A DNA stretch of 64,000 bases from assembly GCF_036785885.1 (NCBI RefSeq), contig NC_092312.1, positions 24,384,001 to 24,448,000 of the forward strand. The letters are read 5' to 3'. Both the position numbers and the translations under genes were made by a program. Source of the DNA: Coffea arabica. Its lineage: Eukaryota > Streptophyta > Magnoliopsida > Gentianales > Rubiaceae. Below, in pieces: positions 60,957 through 64,000 of the stretch. Position 1 is the stretch's first letter; every line of letters starts with the position of its first letter. Below the pieces are notes generated by a model. It made no database searches. It was not told where the DNA came from and worked only from the letters and a program-made list of their open reading frames with translations.

Positions 60957-62005
60957 CCTAGCACAATAATAATGTTCCTTTCCTCAAATGTGAATATTAT
61001 TTTCAATCAATCAATCAATTTCATATATTCCTCTTGATTTTTTTAGATCCACTAAGCACTAATTACTCCTCTTCTTTTCTCTCTGATTAAAGTTTTTCCT
61101 ACTCACTCACATTCTTCTTCTTCTCTCTCTCTCTCTCTCTCTCTCATAAATTCATCAATTATTTTCATGATTTACTAAAAAGATTGATCTTGGCTTCAAT
61201 AATTTCTTGTATACTAATTCTACATGCTCTTATATTTTTTATTCTTATAATTTTACTCAAAAGGTTCTTTTTTCAAACATAACATAATTGAAGTCAAAAT
61301 AAATAATAGTTTAAAATGAGAATAATCCCAAAAAATAGCCTTACTTTCCCTTCAATATTTATGGGACAAACTACATAATGTAATTTAAACTTATTTTCAT
61401 CTAATTATTAGAGAATATGAATATTTGATAGAAATCAAGTCATACATGATAAATATGAATAATTGATAAAAGATAAAAGTCAAGACGTACATGACAAGTA
61501 TAAAAGAGGAAATGATGGTAAAGTTTTAGCAGTATTAGTTGCTCAAAAGGCATGATAAACAAGCAGAATTCAAAGAAAAAAACGCATGTAGTATGTCAAA
61601 AAATTTTATGCTAAAGCATTGAGTTACAATGATATCATAATAATAATAATTTTAAATTGAAATTTGTTGGAGTTAAATGAAGTTCTATTTGCAAAAATAA
61701 ATAAATGAATAAATAAAAGTTTTAGAATTGAATGAAAAAGCAAGAGTGCATAGAACCAAAAAGATACAAAAAAGATTAAAACAAAAATTGTGTTATTTAA
61801 GTATAAAATAATAGATCTATAGTGTGTAAGTGAGAAAGAGAAAAAGAAGAATAATTGAAAGAAGAATAAGAGATCCTAACAGAAAATACTTAGTTAGAGA
61901 GAGAAAAGAGAAGTAACTAATACATAATGGATCCTAAGAAAATCAATAAACTTATATAAAGTTGATTGATTGAAAGCAATCTTAGCATATAAGTAAATTG
62001 CGTTC
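60957..62005. mobile_element. Possible inverted-repeat transposon remnant
   Basis: About 60990-61150 is matched in reverse complement by about 61820-61985 with gaps. Shared words include TTTCAATCAATCAA, TTTTAGGATCC-like GATCC and CTTTTCTCTCT. An (TC)n run lies at about 61122-61144. The outer ends are fuzzy and no target duplication was found. Confidence 0.4.
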
Positions 62006-62538
62006 TGACACAAGCATAATTTCTCTGATCACAATACATAATGGATCCTAAATCGTTAGGTTAGTGAAATATTTGTCATATTGGAATTTTTCAAACATAT
62101 GACAAATTTAGATAAATCAAGAATATAGATATATATATATATATTTATTTTTAATGAATATCAACGTATTTTTTTCCTAAACTGCATTACAATAGGAAAC
62201 TAAAATGCTGTCAATTTACATCATTCCTGTAATTTCTACAATATATAAATGGCATTGTTGACTCATGAATTTTTCCAATTTACCATCAATGGACATTTTT
62301 CCCCCACTTAATACGAGACTAAACGTAATCTAGGTTTTTGCATGAGATTTTTGGTCTTTGAGTACTCCAATTAGTATTTACTGGTTAAGAAGTTTTCCAC
62401 GAGTAAAAGGATGGCCTGGCCTATCATATTTCATAGCTTATGACAACATATGTTGATGTTTACATATCTCCTTTTGCCAAAAAATTAAGCATTCATGATG
62501 TTAACACTATTGGTAATTGTTCGTTTGGATATTATTTT

Positions 62539-63293
62539 GGGATAATATCAGAAATCTCCCTTGAAATTTCTCCTAATATTACTTAACATCTCTGAAGTTT
62601 CTAAAATATCACTTACCTCCCTTATTAATTGCAAAAAGACTATATTAACCTTCACTTGATACATAACTCATATATCAAATAAATGAAGCACATAAAATAA
62701 AAATAAAAAAAGAAACAAAAGTCACTTTCTTCTCTATCCCTTTTCTCCAACATTTTCTCTTACTCATTTTTTTGGATTACTATGAGATTTTGTATTTGTA
62801 TATTATAGTAAATTAAATTTTGTTTATCTTTTACTTTTTATGATTGTGATAAAGTAGGATATGATTTCTTTGTTTATTTTGAATTGATTTTTATAATGAT
62901 TAGTACAACTAAAATATTTGGGTCACTGGTTAAGAAGAAGTTGAAGAAAAAATATAAGATTCATAAAAAAACGATTTTGAGCATATAGAGTCAAATTGGT
63001 GCTAATTTATTTCCTTAAAAATATTTTTTTATTTTCCCAATTTATATTGTTAGAGATTATAGTTTTGTGATGTGGTGGTACTAGTGAAGATTGGTTTTTA
63101 GGTGGTGATTTTTCTTAGAGTAAACAAGGTAGCTTATGAGTATTTTTTATTTAGTAAAATGAGTAAAGTTGTAGTTTATGATTTTTTTTTAAACACAAAT
63201 AACAAAAGTAAGGAAGGTAAGTGATATTTTTAAAATCTTAGAAATACTAAGTGATATTAAGAGAAACCTTAGGGGAGGTTATGATATTATCCC
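62539..63293. mobile_element. Foldback element with GGGATAATATCA ends
   Basis: Terminal inverted repeats of about 90 bp: GGGATAATATCAGAAATCTC on the left pairs with the complement of the right end, which reads inward GGGATAATATCATAACCTCC. Both arms share ATATCACTTACCT. The size is 755 bp without coding capacity. The flanks are T-rich and give no clear duplication. Confidence 0.7.
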
Positions 63294-64000
63294 TATTTTT
63301 GTTTTCTAAAAACTTGAATTGACTTGGACATTGATTACATTAAATTTTTTTTTTGGGTGGTTGTTGAAATATAATTGGGCAACTTGAGGGTGAGGATATT
63401 CAAGCCTTGTGCACTTGCAAACTCAACTAAGATTGGTAAGAATTGTACGATAGATGACGATGAATGAATCACAGCCCTATTTCACTCAAAAGCAAAAAAA
63501 TGCAAATTTGTCAACTTTGAAAGTCATCGTTTCTCTTCATTTCCTTTTGAAATCAGGATGGCGTAGTATGATCAAGCTTGCAAGAAACCATCCAAGTGCT
63601 ACGTGTACTGGTTTTAGCTCACTTATCCACTTCTAAATTTTCATCCCTCTTAGTGCATAAAATAGAAAGGTGGTGTGATTCCAATAAATTTCTTCTTTTT
63701 TTTTTTGTGTACAAAATGTTTATATCTTGACAATATATATGGTGGGTAGACACCGTATAATGCAATAAATACAAATACTAAACTAATCAATATACACATA
63801 TATGGGAGATAGACACCTTATATAATAAATGTGGAAACTAAACTAATCAATATAAACACTAAGACAATAATATATAAAAAAAAAATACAACAATTTTTGT
63901 CACTCATTGAAATTTGCACCGACAAATTCCAATTCTAACCATTCAATTTTGAATCATGATATAATATGCAAAGGATTTGAATCCTTTATAATATGTTTAT
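63294..64000. other. AT-rich non-genic end of window
   Basis: No supported gene. A short direct repeat, AACTAATCAATATA(C/A)ACA, occurs at about 63780 and 63840. Part of the region repeats the block at 59668-60715. Confidence 0.5.

Overview
This is plant nuclear DNA, most likely from a eudicot. The evidence is long AT-rich introns with GT/GC-AG borders, plant-specific gene families (ATL RING-H2, non-specific phospholipase C), Ty3/gypsy LTR retrotransposons of two plant lineages, Helitrons, MITEs and a possible SINE. I cannot name the species. No RNA gene, CRISPR array or bacterial feature was seen.

Layout. 1-16335: the 3' part (14 coding exons, 418 codons) of a plus-strand gene that starts upstream of the window. 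It encodes a plant-specific protein with an Ig/A9-like domain, and one of its introns appears to be GC-AG. 16336-19859: intergenic, with a strong G-quadruplex motif. 19860-20951: an intronless ATL51/52-type membrane RING-H2 E3 ligase. 22314-26942: two apparent Helitrons lying 2 bp apart; the second carries a Tourist-like MITE and a broken inverted repeat. About 27700-31450: a truncated copy of a non-specific phospholipase C (NPC) gene, now a pseudogene. 31480-52827: the second, intact copy (518 codons, 4 exons at 49396-52827). Its upstream region is split at 32001-47874 by an apparent Helitron. That Helitron contains an 11-kb Athila-like Ty3/gypsy element (33414-44486, LTRs 1604 bp each, TSD CCTGG) and a 903-bp MULE-like element (10-bp TSD). 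53335-58488: a decayed chromovirus with a C-terminal chromodomain and a truncated 3' LTR. 58489-64000: AT-rich non-genic DNA with repeat remnants.

The most informative part is 27.7-52.8 kb. The two NPC copies look like a tandem duplication whose breakpoint fell in intron 3, so the upstream copy never had exon 4. Because the copies are paralogous, each serves as an empty-site control for insertions in the other: the Helitron at A|T, and a 315-bp MULE-like foldback with a 9-bp TSD. This gives a readable order: duplication, then Helitron, then Athila-like LTR element. The LTRs differ at only about six sites, yet the coding region carries three stops, each at an expected glutamine codon, plus one frameshift.

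The three host genes have unrelated functions (Ig/A9-like protein, ubiquitin ligase, lipid hydrolase) and show no sign of working together. I found no clearly new biological system; the novelty is in the nested transposon structure.
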